Program-made: the position numbers and the translations under genes
Assembly: GCF_902506375.1 (NCBI RefSeq)
Contig: NZ_LR733284.1
Span: forward strand, 1,910,059-1,974,058
Direction of reading: 5' to 3'
Source: Microbacterium sp. 8M
Lineage (GTDB): Bacteria > Actinomycetota > Actinomycetes > Actinomycetales > Microbacteriaceae
Length of the DNA: 64,000 nt
The notes under the pieces: generated by a model
The model's database searches: none
Seen by the model: the letters and a program-made list of their open reading frames with translations, nothing else
Told to the model about the DNA's origin: nothing
Part shown: positions 1 through 9,756 of the stretch, one piece after another
How positions within the stretch are numbered: position 1 is the first letter of the stretch
How the letters are laid out: every line of letters starts with the position of its first letter

Positions 1-542
1 TGCTCGCCGGCCCCACCGCCGTGGGCAAGGGCACCGTGGCCGCGTACATCCGGGAGCACTATCCCGAGATCCACCTCTCCGTGTCGGCGACCACCCGCGC
101 TCCCCGGCCGGGCGAGCAGGACGGCGTGCACTACTTCTTCGTGGACGACGCCGAGTTCGACCGGATGATCGCCGAGGGGGAGCTGCTCGAGTACGCGACC
201 GTGCACAACAAATTCCGTTACGGCACGCCGCGCAAGCCGATCGAGCAGGCCCTCGCCGACGGCAGGACCGTGCTGCTCGAGATCGACCTGCAGGGCGCAC
301 GACAGGTGCGTGCCGCGGATCCGTCCGCGAACCTCGTTTTCCTGCTGCCCCCGTCCTGGGATGAACTCGTGCAGCGGCTCGTGGGCCGGGGCACCGAGGA
401 CGCCGAGGAGCGGGCGCGCCGACTACGCACCGCGAAGGTCGAGCTGGCGTCGCAGAGCGAGTTCGATCACCGCGTGGTCAACGAGGACGTCGCCACCGCC
501 GCCCGCGAGGTCGTAGAATTGACCTCAGACTCTGCGCGCTAG
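1..542 (+). CDS. gmk: Guanylate kinase (5' end cut by window edge)
   Basis: ATP-dependent phosphorylation of GMP to GDP in the cytoplasm. The visible part opens in the P-loop (GPTAVGKGT, read in frame from base 3) and continues through the GMP-binding region ([14 protein letters not shown], then YFFVDD and EGELLEYA) and the lid, ending at TAG 540-542. The true start lies before base 1, so only the first few residues are missing; a GTG at 21 falls inside the P-loop and cannot be the start. It is followed by rpoZ after 79 bases, the usual actinobacterial order. Confidence 0.97.
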   Translation, partial: LAGPTAVGKGTVAAYIREHYPEIHLSVSATTRAPRPGEQDGVHYFFVDDAEFDRMIAEGELLEYATVHNKFRYGTPRKPIEQALADGRTVLLEIDLQGARQVRAADPSANLVFLLPPSWDELVQRLVGRGTEDAEERARRLRTAKVELASQSEFDHRVVNEDVATAAREVVELTSDSAR

Positions 543-543
543 C

Positions 544-567
544 GGTCCCTGAGCTTGTCGAAGGGCC
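544..567. repeat. Possible REP-like extragenic element
   Basis: A 24-base imperfect inverted sequence sits between gmk and rpoZ, with GGTCCCT on the left and AGGGCC on the right around a GAGCTTGTCGA core. The core resembles short extragenic repeats I recall from high-GC actinobacterial genomes. No second copy was noticed in this window, so its repeat status is an inference. Confidence 0.4.
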
Positions 568-621
568 GGCGCGCCCGCATTCTTCACCGCGACGCACGTC
601 GCCAGACTCAGGAGGTCCACC

Positions 622-876
622 ATGGCCGGAAACAACCAGGGCATCATCGACCCGCCGATCGACAACCTCCTCGAGCGCGTCTCGTCGAAGTACGAGCTCG
701 TGATCTACGCCGCCAAGCGCGCGCGTCAGATCAACGACTACTACTCGGATCTGCACGAGGGCAACCTGTTCGACAACGTGGGTCCGCTGGTCGACTCCTC
801 CGTCGAGGACAAGCCGCTGACCATCGCGCTGCACGAGATCAACGAGGACAAGCTCCGCATCCGCCACGCGGACTGA
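622..876 (+). CDS. rpoZ: DNA-directed RNA polymerase omega subunit
   Basis: An 84-residue small subunit that supports assembly of the beta' subunit into RNA polymerase. It carries the omega core ([20 protein letters not shown], then [12 protein letters not shown]) and the C-terminal PLTIALHEI segment typical of actinobacterial RpoZ. The ATG is preceded by an AGGAGG-type ribosome binding site (bases 610-616). The gmk-rpoZ pairing is conserved. coaBC, which often follows rpoZ in actinobacteria, is absent; a strong hairpin and then metK come next. Confidence 0.97.
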   Translation: MAGNNQGIIDPPIDNLLERVSSKYELVIYAAKRARQINDYYSDLHEGNLFDNVGPLVDSSVEDKPLTIALHEINEDKLRIRHAD

Positions 877-888
877 GCCGACTGTTTC

Positions 889-927
889 GGAGCCGCCGTC
901 ATCCTTTTCCAGGATGTCGGCGGCTCC
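889..927 (+). terminator. Rho-independent-type hairpin after rpoZ
   Basis: A 16-bp stem with one mismatch (889-904 with 912-927) closes on a 7-base T-rich loop. It lies 12 bases after the rpoZ stop and ahead of metK, so it probably ends the gmk-rpoZ transcript. There is no strong U tract, as is common in high-GC genomes. Confidence 0.7.
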
Positions 928-1009
928 GTCCATACTGGGGTCGGACGTCCGCCCCGCACCCGGGGCCGATCCCGCCCCGCCACCCGCCCTGCACACCTAG
1001 GGAGCACCG

Positions 1010-2206
1010 ATGAGCGCGCTGCGTCTGTTCACCTCCGAGTCCGTCACCGAGGGACACCCGGACAAGATCTGCGACCAGATCTCCGACTCGATCCTGGACG
1101 GACTGCTCGCGGTGGACACCGGCGCGCGGGTCGCGGTGGAGACGCTGGTGACGACCGGCCTGGTGCACGTCGCCGGCGAGATCCGCACCTCCGGGTACGT
1201 CGACATCCCCACGATCGTGCGGGACGTGGTCAACGGGATCGGCTACACCTCCAGCGACACGGGCTTCGACGGCTCGTCCTGCGGCGTCAGCGTGTCGGTC
1301 GGGGAGCAGTCCGCCGACATCGCGAGCGGCGTCGACCAGGCGCAGGAGCACCGCCAGGGCGGCTCGTCCGATCCCCGCGATCTCCTCGGTGCGGGCGACC
1401 AGGGCATCATGTTCGGGTTCGCGACCACCGAGACGCCGCAGCTGATGCCGATGGCGGCGTGGACCGCGCACCGTCTCGCGGAGCGGCTCACCCAGGTGCG
1501 CCGCGACGGCACGCTGCCGTTCCTGCGCCCCGACGGCAAGACCCAGGTGACCCTCGGCTATGACGGCTTCACGCCGAAGACCGTGGACACCGTGGTGCTC
1601 TCCACCCAGCACAACCCCGACATCTCCCAGGAGGAGCTGCAGGCCCTGGTCCGCGAGCACGTGATCGACCCGGTGCTCGCCACGACCGGGCTCGATCTGG
1701 ACGGCATGAAGGCCCCGTACATCAACCCGGCCGGCCCCTTCGTGACGGGCGGGCCCAAGGGCGACGCCGGCCTCACCGGGCGCAAGATCATCATCGACAC
1801 GTACGGCGGCGCGGCGCGCCACGGCGGCGGCGCGTTCAGCGGCAAGGATCCGTCCAAGGTCGACCGCTCCGGCGCGTACGCGATGCGGTGGGTCGCCAAG
1901 AACGCGGTGGCCGCGGGGCTCGCCGACCGTCTCGAGGTGCAGGTCGCGTACGCGATCGGCGTCGCTCAGCCGGTGGGATTGTACGTGGAGACGTTCGGCA
2001 CCGGGAAGGTCGACGACGAGATCATCACGCGGGCGATCCGCGAGGTGTTCGACCTGCGCCCGCAGGCGATCATCGAGGAGCTGGATCTGCTGCGCCCGAT
2101 CTACGCCGCGACAGCCGCCTACGGGCACTTCGGGCGCGAGCTGCCGGAGTTCACCTGGGAGCGGACGAACCGCGCGGAGGACCTGCGCCGGGCCGCCGGC
2201 CTCTGA
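1010..2206 (+). CDS. metK: S-adenosylmethionine synthetase
   Basis: Makes S-adenosylmethionine from methionine and ATP. The 398 residues cover all three repeats of the family. Visible signatures are [18 protein letters not shown] near the N-terminus, the ATP-binding [10 protein letters not shown] around residue 130, and the phosphate loop [16 protein letters not shown] around residue 265. The ATG follows an AGGGAG ribosome binding site. SAM made here feeds the methyltransferases of this window (RsmB, the SpoU protein, TrmI). priA follows after 29 bases, probably in the same transcript. Confidence 0.98.
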   Translation: MSALRLFTSESVTEGHPDKICDQISDSILDGLLAVDTGARVAVETLVTTGLVHVAGEIRTSGYVDIPTIVRDVVNGIGYTSSDTGFDGSSCGVSVSVGEQSADIASGVDQAQEHRQGGSSDPRDLLGAGDQGIMFGFATTETPQLMPMAAWTAHRLAERLTQVRRDGTLPFLRPDGKTQVTLGYDGFTPKTVDTVVLSTQHNPDISQEELQALVREHVIDPVLATTGLDLDGMKAPYINPAGPFVTGGPKGDAGLTGRKIIIDTYGGAARHGGGAFSGKDPSKVDRSGAYAMRWVAKNAVAAGLADRLEVQVAYAIGVAQPVGLYVETFGTGKVDDEIITRAIREVFDLRPQAIIEELDLLRPIYAATAAYGHFGRELPEFTWERTNRAEDLRRAAGL

Positions 2207-2235
2207 ACCCGCGTTCGGAACGGCAGGACCCGCTC

Positions 2236-4248
2236 GTGCCCCGACCGATCGCCCGGGTGCTGCTGGACTCGCCGGTCCCGCAGCTGGATCGCCTGTTCGA
2301 CTACGCGATCCCGGAGGAGCTTTCCGGCCAGACGCTGCCCGGCGTGCGCGTGCGGGTGCCGCTGCGCTCCGCGGGACGCATGGTCGACGCGTTCGTCGTC
2401 GAACTGGCCGTGGAGGACGACGACGCCCGCTCGCTCGCCGAGATCGAAGCCGTCGTCTCCCTGGCGCAGGTCTTGCCGGAACGGCTCTACACCCTCGCCC
2501 GCCGCGTCGCCGACCGGGCCGCGGGCGGCGCATCCGACGTGCTGCGGCTGATCGTGCCCAAGCGCCAGGTGCGCGTGGAGAAGGCGTGGCTCGCCGCCGG
2601 GGCGGAGAGGCCCGGGCAGCTCGACGACTCGGGGGAGCCGCACGGCGCCGCGCCCGCCGACGCCCCGCCCGTCGACGCACCGGTCGCGGCTTCGGCGGAG
2701 GTGGGCGCGACGATCGCCCAGTACGCCGGCCTCGCCGAAGTCCTCGCCGAGAAGGGACGTGCGGCGGTCGAGGCGATCCCGCGGCTCGCCGCCGACGGGC
2801 TGCCGGAATGGACGCGACTGCTGGCCGCGGCCGGCGCGCGGACGTTCGCCGCGGGGGAGTCGGCGATCCTCGTGGTGCCCGACTACCGCGACCTGGATCT
2901 GCTGCTCGCCGCCCTGGACGCGCTGGCGCCGGGTGCTCCCGTCGCCCGGCTCGACTCGCGCCAGAGCGGGCCCGACCGCTACCGCGCCTACCTGCGCACG
3001 CTCGAGGACGCGCCGTGCATCGTGGTGGGCAACCGCTCGGCCGCCTACGCCCCCGTGCGGGCCGGTCTCGTCGTGGTGTGGGACGACGGAGACGGACTGC
3101 TCGCCGAGCCGCTGGCTCCCGGCGTGCACGCGCGGGATGTGGCGCTGCTGCGGCAGGAGCAGGAGGGATCCGCGCTGCTGTTCGCCGGGCACAGCCGTAC
3201 GACCGACGTCGAGCGGCTCGTCGAGACGGGGTGGTGCCGCGCGATCGCGGCCGAGCGCCGGCTGTTGCCGCGGATCGTGCTCGACTCCGCCGAGGATCTG
3301 GATCGGCGCGGCCAGCGGCTGCCGTCGCGCGCGTTCCTCACCGCGCGCGAGGCCGCGGCGACCGGTCCGGTGCTGCTGCAGGTCGCCCGCCCCGGCTTCT
3401 CACCGACCCTCGTCTGCGCATCGTGCCGCGCACCGGCCCGCTGCCGCTCCTGCGGTGGCCCGCTCGGCGCCGCTCACCGTGGCGCGACCCCCGTGTGCGG
3501 ATGGTGCGGCCGCGACGCACGGGCGTGGGCGTGCGGCTCCTGCGGCGGGGAGACCGTGCGGCTGGCGGCATCGGGCAGCGAGCGCACCGCGGAGGAGCTC
3601 GGGCGCGCGTTCCCCGGCATCCGGGTGATCGTCGCGGACGGCGCCCACCCGGTGGACCGGGTGAGCGCGAAGCCGGCGCTGGTCGTCGCGACCCGCGGAG
3701 CGGAGCCGCTCGCGGAGGGCGGCTATCGCGCGGTCGTGCTGCTCGACGGCTCCCGGATGCTGCAGGCGCCGGAGCTGCGCATCGGCGAGTCCTGCCTGCG
3801 TTGGTGGTCGAACGCCGCAGCCCTGGCGGCGCCGGGTGCGCCGGTGCACCTCGTGGGCGTCGACGGCCCCGTCGCCCGCGCCCTCGCCACCTGGTCGCAG
3901 GCCGGCTACGCCCGGGCCGAGCTCGCCGAGCGCGCACCGCTGCGGATGCCTCCGACGGTGCGCGTCGCACAGCTGGAGGGCACCGCCGCCGGCGTCCGGC
4001 GCGCCCTCGACGACCTCGGCGCCCTGCACCTGCCCCCGGACGCGGTGCTGGGCCCTGTGCCCATCGAGGGCGATCCCGACGCCCGCGAGCGCGCCCTGGT
4101 GCGCTTCCCCTATGCCGAAGGAGCGCGGGTCGCCGCCACCCTGCGCGCCGCCGTGGTCGCCGAGGCCATGGGCCGTCGGCGGGGCCGCGGCCGCACTGCA
4201 CGGACTACGCTCTCCGTGAGGCTCGACATCACCGAACCCGACCTCTGA
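2236..4248 (+). CDS. priA: Primosomal protein N' (PriA), helicase motifs degenerate
   Basis: A 670-residue PriA homologue that would act in replication restart. The N-terminal 3'-DNA-binding domain (RVLLDSPVPQLDRLFDYAIP, VRVRVPL) and the zinc-binding cysteine cluster (CASCRAPARCRSC, then CGWC and CGSC, about residues 395-440) are present. The ATPase core has no GxGKT Walker A loop, and the DEEH position reads WDDGD. This fits the known ATPase-degenerate PriA of actinobacteria, so a structural role is more likely than unwinding. The GTG at 2236 is chosen because GGCAGGA precedes it at good spacing and the conserved domain starts a few residues later. Confidence 0.9.
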   Translation: MPRPIARVLLDSPVPQLDRLFDYAIPEELSGQTLPGVRVRVPLRSAGRMVDAFVVELAVEDDDARSLAEIEAVVSLAQVLPERLYTLARRVADRAAGGASDVLRLIVPKRQVRVEKAWLAAGAERPGQLDDSGEPHGAAPADAPPVDAPVAASAEVGATIAQYAGLAEVLAEKGRAAVEAIPRLAADGLPEWTRLLAAAGARTFAAGESAILVVPDYRDLDLLLAALDALAPGAPVARLDSRQSGPDRYRAYLRTLEDAPCIVVGNRSAAYAPVRAGLVVVWDDGDGLLAEPLAPGVHARDVALLRQEQEGSALLFAGHSRTTDVERLVETGWCRAIAAERRLLPRIVLDSAEDLDRRGQRLPSRAFLTAREAAATGPVLLQVARPGFSPTLVCASCRAPARCRSCGGPLGAAHRGATPVCGWCGRDARAWACGSCGGETVRLAASGSERTAEELGRAFPGIRVIVADGAHPVDRVSAKPALVVATRGAEPLAEGGYRAVVLLDGSRMLQAPELRIGESCLRWWSNAAALAAPGAPVHLVGVDGPVARALATWSQAGYARAELAERAPLRMPPTVRVAQLEGTAAGVRRALDDLGALHLPPDAVLGPVPIEGDPDARERALVRFPYAEGARVAATLRAAVVAEAMGRRRGRGRTARTTLSVRLDITEPDL

Positions 4249-4296
4249 CCCGGCCGCTCGTCAGGAGCGCCCGCAGCACCTTCCGAAGGACCTTCC

Positions 4297-5247
4297 ATGC
4301 GCCTCGTCTTCGCCGGCACCCCGGCGGCCGCCGTGCCCACCCTCCGCCTGCTCGCCGCTCAGCACGAGATCGTCGCCGTGGTGACCCGTCCGGACGCGCC
4401 CCTGGGCCGCAAGCGCGTGCTCACGCCCTCCCCGGTCGCTCAGGAGGCCGACGCCCTCGGCATCCCGGTGATCAAGGCCGCACGCCTGGACGACGACGCG
4501 ACGGCCTGGATCGCCGACCTCCGCCCTGAACTGGGCGTCATCGTCGCTTACGGCGGGCTCGTGCGCGAGCCGCTGCTCAGCACGCCCGTGCACGGCTGGA
4601 TCAACCTGCACTTCTCGCTGCTGCCGGCCTGGCGCGGCGCGGCACCGGTGCAGCGTGCCCTCATCGCCGGCGACGAGGAGCTCGGCGCCACCGTGTTCCA
4701 GCTCGTGCCGGCCCTCGACGCGGGCGACGTGCACGCTGCGCGGGTGTTCCCCGTGCCGGAGGACGCGACGGCCGACGAGGCGCTCGCCTCGCTCGCGGAG
4801 GACGGCGCGCAGCTCACCGCGGAGGCGGTCGCCGCGATCGCCGACGGCACCGCCCGGCCTGTGCCGCAGCAGGGGGAGCCCACGCATGCGGCGAAGCTCG
4901 ACCTCGCCGACGGCGTGCTGCACTGGGATGAGCCCGCCGAAGCCGTGTTCGCCCGCTACCGCGGGGTCACGAGCGAACCCGGCGCGCACACGACGATCGA
5001 CGGCGCTCCACTGAAGGTGCGTGAGCTCGCCCGGGCGGCCGGCGCGGATCCGCTGCCCCCGGGCGCACTGCGGGGCGTGAAGGGCGGTGTGCTCGTCGGG
5101 ACCGGCAGCGAGCCGCTGCTGCTCGTGCGGGTGCAGCCCGCGGGCAAGGCGGCGATGGCGGCGGCGGACTGGTTCCGGGGGCTGCGCGTCGCCGACGGGG
5201 AGACTGTACGCCTCGGGGCGGGCGACGAGCCGAGCGTGGCCCGATGA
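4297..5247 (+). CDS. fmt: Methionyl-tRNA formyltransferase
   Basis: Transfers a formyl group from 10-formyl-tetrahydrofolate to Met-tRNA(fMet) for translation initiation. The 316 residues carry the N-terminal RLVFAGTP motif, the folate-site signature with NLHFSLLPAWRGAAPVQRA at about residues 105-125, and the OB-fold C-terminal domain (PPGALRG, LRVADGE). The ATG has a GAAGGA ribosome binding site. Its stop overlaps the rsmB start by four bases (ATGA), so the two are translationally coupled. Confidence 0.97.
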   Translation: MRLVFAGTPAAAVPTLRLLAAQHEIVAVVTRPDAPLGRKRVLTPSPVAQEADALGIPVIKAARLDDDATAWIADLRPELGVIVAYGGLVREPLLSTPVHGWINLHFSLLPAWRGAAPVQRALIAGDEELGATVFQLVPALDAGDVHAARVFPVPEDATADEALASLAEDGAQLTAEAVAAIADGTARPVPQQGEPTHAAKLDLADGVLHWDEPAEAVFARYRGVTSEPGAHTTIDGAPLKVRELARAAGADPLPPGALRGVKGGVLVGTGSEPLLLVRVQPAGKAAMAAADWFRGLRVADGETVRLGAGDEPSVAR

Positions 5248-6722
5248 GCGCCGAGGGGCGGCAGAACCGCGACGATCGCCGGGCCCCGCAGGGGCGTCCC
5301 GATCACGGAGGCCCCCGCGGACGGGCCGGCACCCGCGGGGGCGGACAGCGCGCGCGCAGCCGGGAGGTGCAGCCGGCGCGCCGCGTGGCCTACGACGTGA
5401 TCCGAGCGGTGAGCACGTCCGACGCCTACGCGAACCTGCTGCTGCCCGGCGCGATCCGTGAGGCCGGGCTGAGCGGCGCGGACGCCGCACTGGCGACGGA
5501 GCTGGCGTACGGGACGCTCCGGCAGCTCGGCACGTACGACGCGATCATCGCGCATGCGGCGGGGCGCGAGGTGGCGAGCATCGATCCGCCCGTGCTCGAT
5601 GCGCTGCGCCTCGGCGCGCACCAGCTGCTCGCCACGCGCGTCGCGGCCCACGCCGCGGTGAACGAGACGGTGAACCTCGTCGCCGTTCACGCCGGGCGCG
5701 GGGCCGCAGGCTTCGCGAACGCCGTGCTCCGCGCGATCGCGGCGCGTACACAGGAGGAGTGGCTGGACGTGGTGACGGCGGCCGCGCGCTCGGACGACGA
5801 GCGCCTGGGCCTGCGGTTCGCCCACCCGGTGTGGATCATCCGGGCGCTCCGGCGCGCCCTCGCTGCGGAGGGCAGGGAGGACGAGCTGACCGCGCTCCTC
5901 GTCGCGGACAACGCGGCTCCCGAGGTGACGCTCGCGGCGCTGCCCGGTCTCGCCGAGACGCGGGAGCCACGGCGTCCGTACGCTCCGACGGCCTTCGGAT
6001 CCGCGGGCGGAGACCCCGGCGCCGTCGTCGCGGCGGAGAAGGGGCGCGTGCGGGTGCAGGACGAGGGATCCCAGCTCGTCGCGCTGGCCCTGGTCGGCGC
6101 CCGGCCGGTCGCGCCGGGGGAGCGCTGGCTGGATCTGTGTGCGGGCCCGGGAGGGAAGACCGCGCTGCTCGCCGCAGAGGCGCTGCGCTCCGGTGCGACC
6201 CTGGACGCGAACGAAGTGGTGCCGGCGCGCGCCGGCCTGGTGCGCAAGGCCGTCGCCCCGGTGCCGCTCGACGTCGCCGTCGCCGAGGAGGACGGACGCG
6301 TCCTCGCCGCCGAGCGCCCCGAGGCCTACGACCGGATCCTGCTCGATGCCCCGTGCACCGGGCTCGGTGCACTGCGCCGGCGTCCGGAGGCGCGCTGGCG
6401 CAAGACCGCCGCCGACGTCCCGGAGCTCGCCACGCTCCAGGAGGAGCTGCTCGCCGCGGCTCTGGGCGCGCTGAAACCCGGCGGCCTCCTCGCTTACGTC
6501 ACCTGCTCGCCGCACCTGGCGGAGACCGCGGCCGTGGTGCAGACCGTCCTGCGCGAGCGCGATGACGTGCATGAACTGGACGCCCGCGAGGTCCTGCGCA
6601 CAGTCTCGCGCAGCGAGATCGACCTCCCCACGCCGGCGGGCGGATCCGGGCACGTCCAGCTGTGGCCGCACCGCCACGGCACCGACGCGATGTTCCTGTC
6701 CCTGCTGCGCAAGGACGGCTGA
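5244..6722 (+). CDS. rsmB: 16S rRNA (cytosine-967-C5)-methyltransferase RsmB
   Basis: SAM-dependent m5C methylation of 16S rRNA. The 492 residues start with about 50 Arg/Gly-rich, probably disordered residues. A NusB-like RNA-binding domain follows (RRVAYDVIRAV to AVLRAIA), then the Rossmann methyltransferase domain with the SAM loop LDLCAGPGGKTALLA. Two catalytic cysteines are visible, in DAPCTGLGALRRRPE and in the TCSPH motif. It overlaps fmt by four bases. The organisation fmt-rsmB-rpe is conserved in actinobacteria. Confidence 0.95.
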   Translation: MSAEGRQNRDDRRAPQGRPDHGGPRGRAGTRGGGQRARSREVQPARRVAYDVIRAVSTSDAYANLLLPGAIREAGLSGADAALATELAYGTLRQLGTYDAIIAHAAGREVASIDPPVLDALRLGAHQLLATRVAAHAAVNETVNLVAVHAGRGAAGFANAVLRAIAARTQEEWLDVVTAAARSDDERLGLRFAHPVWIIRALRRALAAEGREDELTALLVADNAAPEVTLAALPGLAETREPRRPYAPTAFGSAGGDPGAVVAAEKGRVRVQDEGSQLVALALVGARPVAPGERWLDLCAGPGGKTALLAAEALRSGATLDANEVVPARAGLVRKAVAPVPLDVAVAEEDGRVLAAERPEAYDRILLDAPCTGLGALRRRPEARWRKTAADVPELATLQEELLAAALGALKPGGLLAYVTCSPHLAETAAVVQTVLRERDDVHELDAREVLRTVSRSEIDLPTPAGGSGHVQLWPHRHGTDAMFLSLLRKDG

Positions 6723-6782
6723 TCGGGCGGCAGCGCTCGTCCCCGTCCGCGTCGCATGGACATGCCGCGGTGGGCGCACCGG

Positions 6783-6788
6783 GATAAT
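6783..6788 (+). promoter_or_regulatory. -10 element of rpe
   Basis: GATAAT lies seven bases before the ATG at 6796, which would place the transcript start at or next to the start codon (leaderless). Confidence 0.5.
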
Positions 6789-6795
6789 GGGGCGC

Positions 6796-7491
6796 ATGCC
6801 CGCATCTCACGTCCACCTCCCCGCCGCTCCTCGGATCAACCCGTCGATCCTCGCCGCCGACTTCGTGAACATGCAGGCGGAGCTCGCCCGCATCGCGACG
6901 GCCGACTTCGTGCACGTCGACGTGATGGACAACCACTTCGTGCCCAATCTCACGTTCGGGCCGCAGATGGTCGAGCGCATCCAGGCGACCAGCCCGATCC
7001 CGCTCGACGTGCACCTGATGATCACGGATCCGGAGCGCTGGGCGCCGGGATACGCCGAACTGGGCGCCGCCAGCGTCACCTTCCATTTCGAGGCCGCGAC
7101 GGATCCGGTCGGTCTCGCGCGCACGCTGCGCGACATCGGCGCGCGTGCCGGCGTCGCGATCAAGCCCGGAACGGCGGGGGAGGCGCTCTACGACATCCTC
7201 GACGAGTTCGACCAGATCCTGGTGATGACCGTGGAGCCGGGGTTCGGCGGGCAGGGGTTCATGCCCGAGACCATGCCGAAGCTGCGCGCTCTCGCCGACG
7301 AGGCGAAGCGCCGCGGATCCGATGTGTGGCTGCAGGTCGACGGCGGCATCTCGGACGCCACCATCGCCCAGGCCGCCGCCGCCGGAGCGGACACCTTCGT
7401 CGCCGGGTCCGCCGTCTACGGCTCCCGGGACATCGAGGCCGCCGTCACGCGGCTCCGGGGGCTCGCCCGAGCCGGTAGCCTGGGAGGGTGA
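6796..7491 (+). CDS. rpe: Ribulose-phosphate 3-epimerase
   Basis: Interconverts ribulose 5-phosphate and xylulose 5-phosphate in the pentose phosphate pathway. The 231-residue TIM barrel shows [10 protein letters not shown], the metal-site [34 protein letters not shown] and VDGGI. The ATG at 6796 is preferred over the in-frame ATG at 6787 because the latter overlaps the -10 element. It overlaps hisE by four bases. Confidence 0.96.
   Translation: MPASHVHLPAAPRINPSILAADFVNMQAELARIATADFVHVDVMDNHFVPNLTFGPQMVERIQATSPIPLDVHLMITDPERWAPGYAELGAASVTFHFEAATDPVGLARTLRDIGARAGVAIKPGTAGEALYDILDEFDQILVMTVEPGFGGQGFMPETMPKLRALADEAKRRGSDVWLQVDGGISDATIAQAAAAGADTFVAGSAVYGSRDIEAAVTRLRGLARAGSLGG
7476..7481 (+). 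promoter_or_regulatory. -10 element of hisE inside rpe 3' end
   Basis: TAGCCT is six bases before the GTG start at 7488, inside the last codons of rpe. hisE could be expressed from its own leaderless transcript as well as by coupling to rpe. Confidence 0.45.
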
Positions 7492-7751
7492 AGACCTTCG
7501 ACGAACTGTTCGCCGAGCTGAGCCGCAAGGCGGCCGAGCGCCCGGAGGGCTCCGGGACCGTGCGCGAGCTCGACGCGGGCGTGCACACGATCGGCAAGAA
7601 GATCGTGGAGGAGGCCGCCGAGGTCTGGATGGCCGCCGAGTACGAGAGCGACGAGGCCGCAGCCGAGGAGATCTCCCAGCTGCTGTACCACCTGCAGGTG
7701 CTGATGCTGGCCAAGGGCCTGACGCTGGAGAACGTCTACCGACATCTGTGA
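7488..7751 (+). CDS. hisE: Phosphoribosyl-ATP pyrophosphatase
   Basis: Second step of histidine synthesis: hydrolysis of phosphoribosyl-ATP to phosphoribosyl-AMP. The 87 residues form a stand-alone HisE (all-alpha MazG-like) with [14 protein letters not shown] and the downstream [13 protein letters not shown] helix; the acidic residues would bind Mg2+. The GTG start overlaps the rpe stop. hisG follows after 36 bases, and the next two his genes after that, so four histidine steps are encoded in a row. Confidence 0.95.
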   Translation: MKTFDELFAELSRKAAERPEGSGTVRELDAGVHTIGKKIVEEAAEVWMAAEYESDEAAAEEISQLLYHLQVLMLAKGLTLENVYRHL

Positions 7752-7787
7752 AGCCGTCCCCGACCGCTTCGAACCGAAAGACCTCCC

Positions 7788-8630
7788 ATGCTGCGCATTG
7801 CCGTCCCGAACAAGGGATCGCTGTCCGAGACCGCCGCCGAGATGCTCGCCGAAGCCGGATACGCCGGCCGCCGCGACACCAAGACCCTGCACGTCATCGA
7901 CGCCGACAACGACGTCGAGTTCTTCTTCCTCCGTCCGCGTGACATCGCCACGTACGTCGCGTCCGGCGCGCTCGACGTCGGCATCACCGGCCGCGACCTG
8001 CTGCGCGACATCCGCCGCCCCGGCGCGCGCGAGATCGAGCAGCTGGGCTTCGCCCGCTCCACGTTCCGCTTCGCCGCCCCGCCGGGACGCTTCCGGACGC
8101 TCGAGGATCTGAACGGCGTCCGCGTCGCGTCCGCCTACCCGGGCCTCGTCGACGACTACCTCCGTGAGCACGGAGTGGAGGCCGAACTGGTGCCGCTCGA
8201 CGGCGCGGTCGAGTCCGCGGTGCGCCTCGGTGTGGCGGACGCCATCGCCGACGTCGTGGAGACCGGGACGACGCTGCGCCAGGCGGGCCTGGAGATCTTC
8301 GGCCCGGTGATCATCGAGTCCGAGGCCGTGCTGATCAGCCGCCCGGGCGACGCCGAGGGCACCGAGACGCTGCTGCGGCGCCTGCGCGGCGTCATGGTCG
8401 CGCACCGCTTCGTCCTGCTCGACTACGACCTGCCCGCCGACCTCGTGGAGGAGGCAGCGGCGATCGCCCCCGGCCGCGAGTCGCCCACGGTGTCCCCGCT
8501 GCGCGACCCCGCGTGGGTCGCCGTGCGCGTGATGATCCCGCGCCGCGGCATGAACCAGGTGATGGACCAGCTCTACGCGCTCGGCGCGCGGGCGATCCTC
8601 GTCACCGCGATCCACGCCGCGAGGCTCTGA
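7788..8630 (+). CDS. hisG: ATP phosphoribosyltransferase, long form
   Basis: First committed step of histidine synthesis, joining ATP and PRPP. At 280 residues this is the long HisG form, with the catalytic domain first ([43 protein letters not shown]) and a C-terminal ACT-like domain from about residue 205 ([19 protein letters not shown]) that in the family mediates feedback inhibition by histidine. The ATG follows GAAAGACC. Its last base is the first base of the hisF start. Confidence 0.96.
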   Translation: MLRIAVPNKGSLSETAAEMLAEAGYAGRRDTKTLHVIDADNDVEFFFLRPRDIATYVASGALDVGITGRDLLRDIRRPGAREIEQLGFARSTFRFAAPPGRFRTLEDLNGVRVASAYPGLVDDYLREHGVEAELVPLDGAVESAVRLGVADAIADVVETGTTLRQAGLEIFGPVIIESEAVLISRPGDAEGTETLLRRLRGVMVAHRFVLLDYDLPADLVEEAAAIAPGRESPTVSPLRDPAWVAVRVMIPRRGMNQVMDQLYALGARAILVTAIHAARL

Positions 8631-9391
8631 TGTCGCTCACCGCCCGGGTCATCCCGTGCCTTGACGTGGCTGCGGGCCGCGTCGTCAAGGGCGTGAACTT
8701 CGAGAACCTGCGCGACATGGGCGACCCCGTCGAGCTCGCGCGGCACTACGCCGCGCAGGGCGCCGACGAGATCACCTTCCTGGACGTGACCGCGACCGTC
8801 GACGAGCGCGCCACCACGTACGACGTGGTCCGCCGCACAGCCGAAGAGGTCTTCGTCCCGCTCACGGTCGGGGGAGGGGTGCGCTCGGTCGAGGACGTCG
8901 CCCGCCTCCAGGGCGTGGGCGCGGACAAGGTCGGCGTGAACTCCGCCGCGATCGCGCGGCCGGCGCTCATCGGCGAGATCGCCGACCGCTTCGGCGCGCA
9001 GGTGCTGGTGCTCTCGCTCGACGTCAAGCGCAGCCCGCGCACCGCGTCCGGCTTCGTCGTCACCACGCACGGCGGCCGCACCGAGACCGACCTGGACGCC
9101 CTGGATTGGGCGCGGGAGGCCATCGAGCGCGGAGCGGGCGAACTGCTCGTGAACTCGATCGATGCGGACGGCACCAAGGACGGCTTCGACCTGGAGCTCG
9201 TGGGCCTCATGCGCGAGGTCTCCAGCGTGCCCGTGATCGCCTCGGGCGGTGCGGGCAGGGCGGAGGACTTCGCGCCCGCCATCGCCGCCGGTGCGGACGC
9301 GGTGCTCGCCGCGAGCGTCTTCCACTCCGGTCAGCTCACGGTCGGGGACGTCAAGGCCGCGCTGCGCGAAGCGGGGGTGCCGGTGAGATGA
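8630..9391 (+). CDS. hisF: Imidazole glycerol phosphate synthase cyclase subunit HisF
   Basis: Cyclase half of IGP synthase; with HisH it forms imidazole glycerol phosphate and AICAR. The 253-residue TIM barrel shows [19 protein letters not shown] at the N-terminus, [17 protein letters not shown], the second catalytic Asp in [11 protein letters not shown], and PVIASGGAG. Its partner hisH is not in the window. The ATG shares a base with the hisG stop (TGATG), and the stop overlaps hisI (ATGA). Confidence 0.96.
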   Translation: MSLTARVIPCLDVAAGRVVKGVNFENLRDMGDPVELARHYAAQGADEITFLDVTATVDERATTYDVVRRTAEEVFVPLTVGGGVRSVEDVARLQGVGADKVGVNSAAIARPALIGEIADRFGAQVLVLSLDVKRSPRTASGFVVTTHGGRTETDLDALDWAREAIERGAGELLVNSIDADGTKDGFDLELVGLMREVSSVPVIASGGAGRAEDFAPAIAAGADAVLAASVFHSGQLTVGDVKAALREAGVPVR

Positions 9392-9756
9392 GCACGACCG
9401 ACGAACAACTCGCGCGGGTCGCGTACAACGACCAGGGCCTCGTGCCCGTGATCGTGCAGCAGTGGGACACCCGCGAGGTGCTCATGATGGCCTGGGCCGA
9501 CGAGGAGGCGCTGCGGCGCACCCTCACCACGGGCCGCGCCACTTACTGGTCGCGCTCGCGCCAGGAGTACTGGCGCAAGGGCGACACCTCGGGTCACGTC
9601 CAGCACGTCCGCGGCGCACGCCTGGACTGCGACGGCGATGTCGTGCTGCTCCTCGTGGACCAGGTGGGCGTGGCCTGCCACACCGGCACGCGCACCTGCT
9701 TCGACGGGCGGGACCTGGACGCGGTCGTGTCGTCCGACACGGAGCCGACGCCCTGA
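9388..9756 (+). CDS. hisI: Phosphoribosyl-AMP cyclohydrolase
   Basis: Third histidine step, opening the adenine ring of PR-AMP. The 122 residues are a stand-alone HisI domain with [26 protein letters not shown], the metal-binding [12 protein letters not shown] and the zinc-site region [12 protein letters not shown]. The ATG overlaps the hisF stop. The stop shares one base with the next start (TGATG). In many actinobacteria trpE would come between hisI and the following membrane protein; here it does not. Confidence 0.96.
   Translation: MSTTDEQLARVAYNDQGLVPVIVQQWDTREVLMMAWADEEALRRTLTTGRATYWSRSRQEYWRKGDTSGHVQHVRGARLDCDGDVVLLLVDQVGVACHTGTRTCFDGRDLDAVVSSDTEPTP

Noticed and set aside
928-1009. 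A SAM riboswitch in the metK leader
   Set aside because: The leader is about 80 bases and shows no recognisable SAM-box core or multi-helix layout; the only strong hairpin belongs to the rpoZ terminator.
899-2680. A long open frame on the - strand opposite metK and priA
   Set aside because: The protein is low-complexity, Arg/Pro/Gly-rich and has no domain; it is the GC-bias shadow of the real + strand genes. Many similar long frames exist opposite gltB, polA, helY and others.
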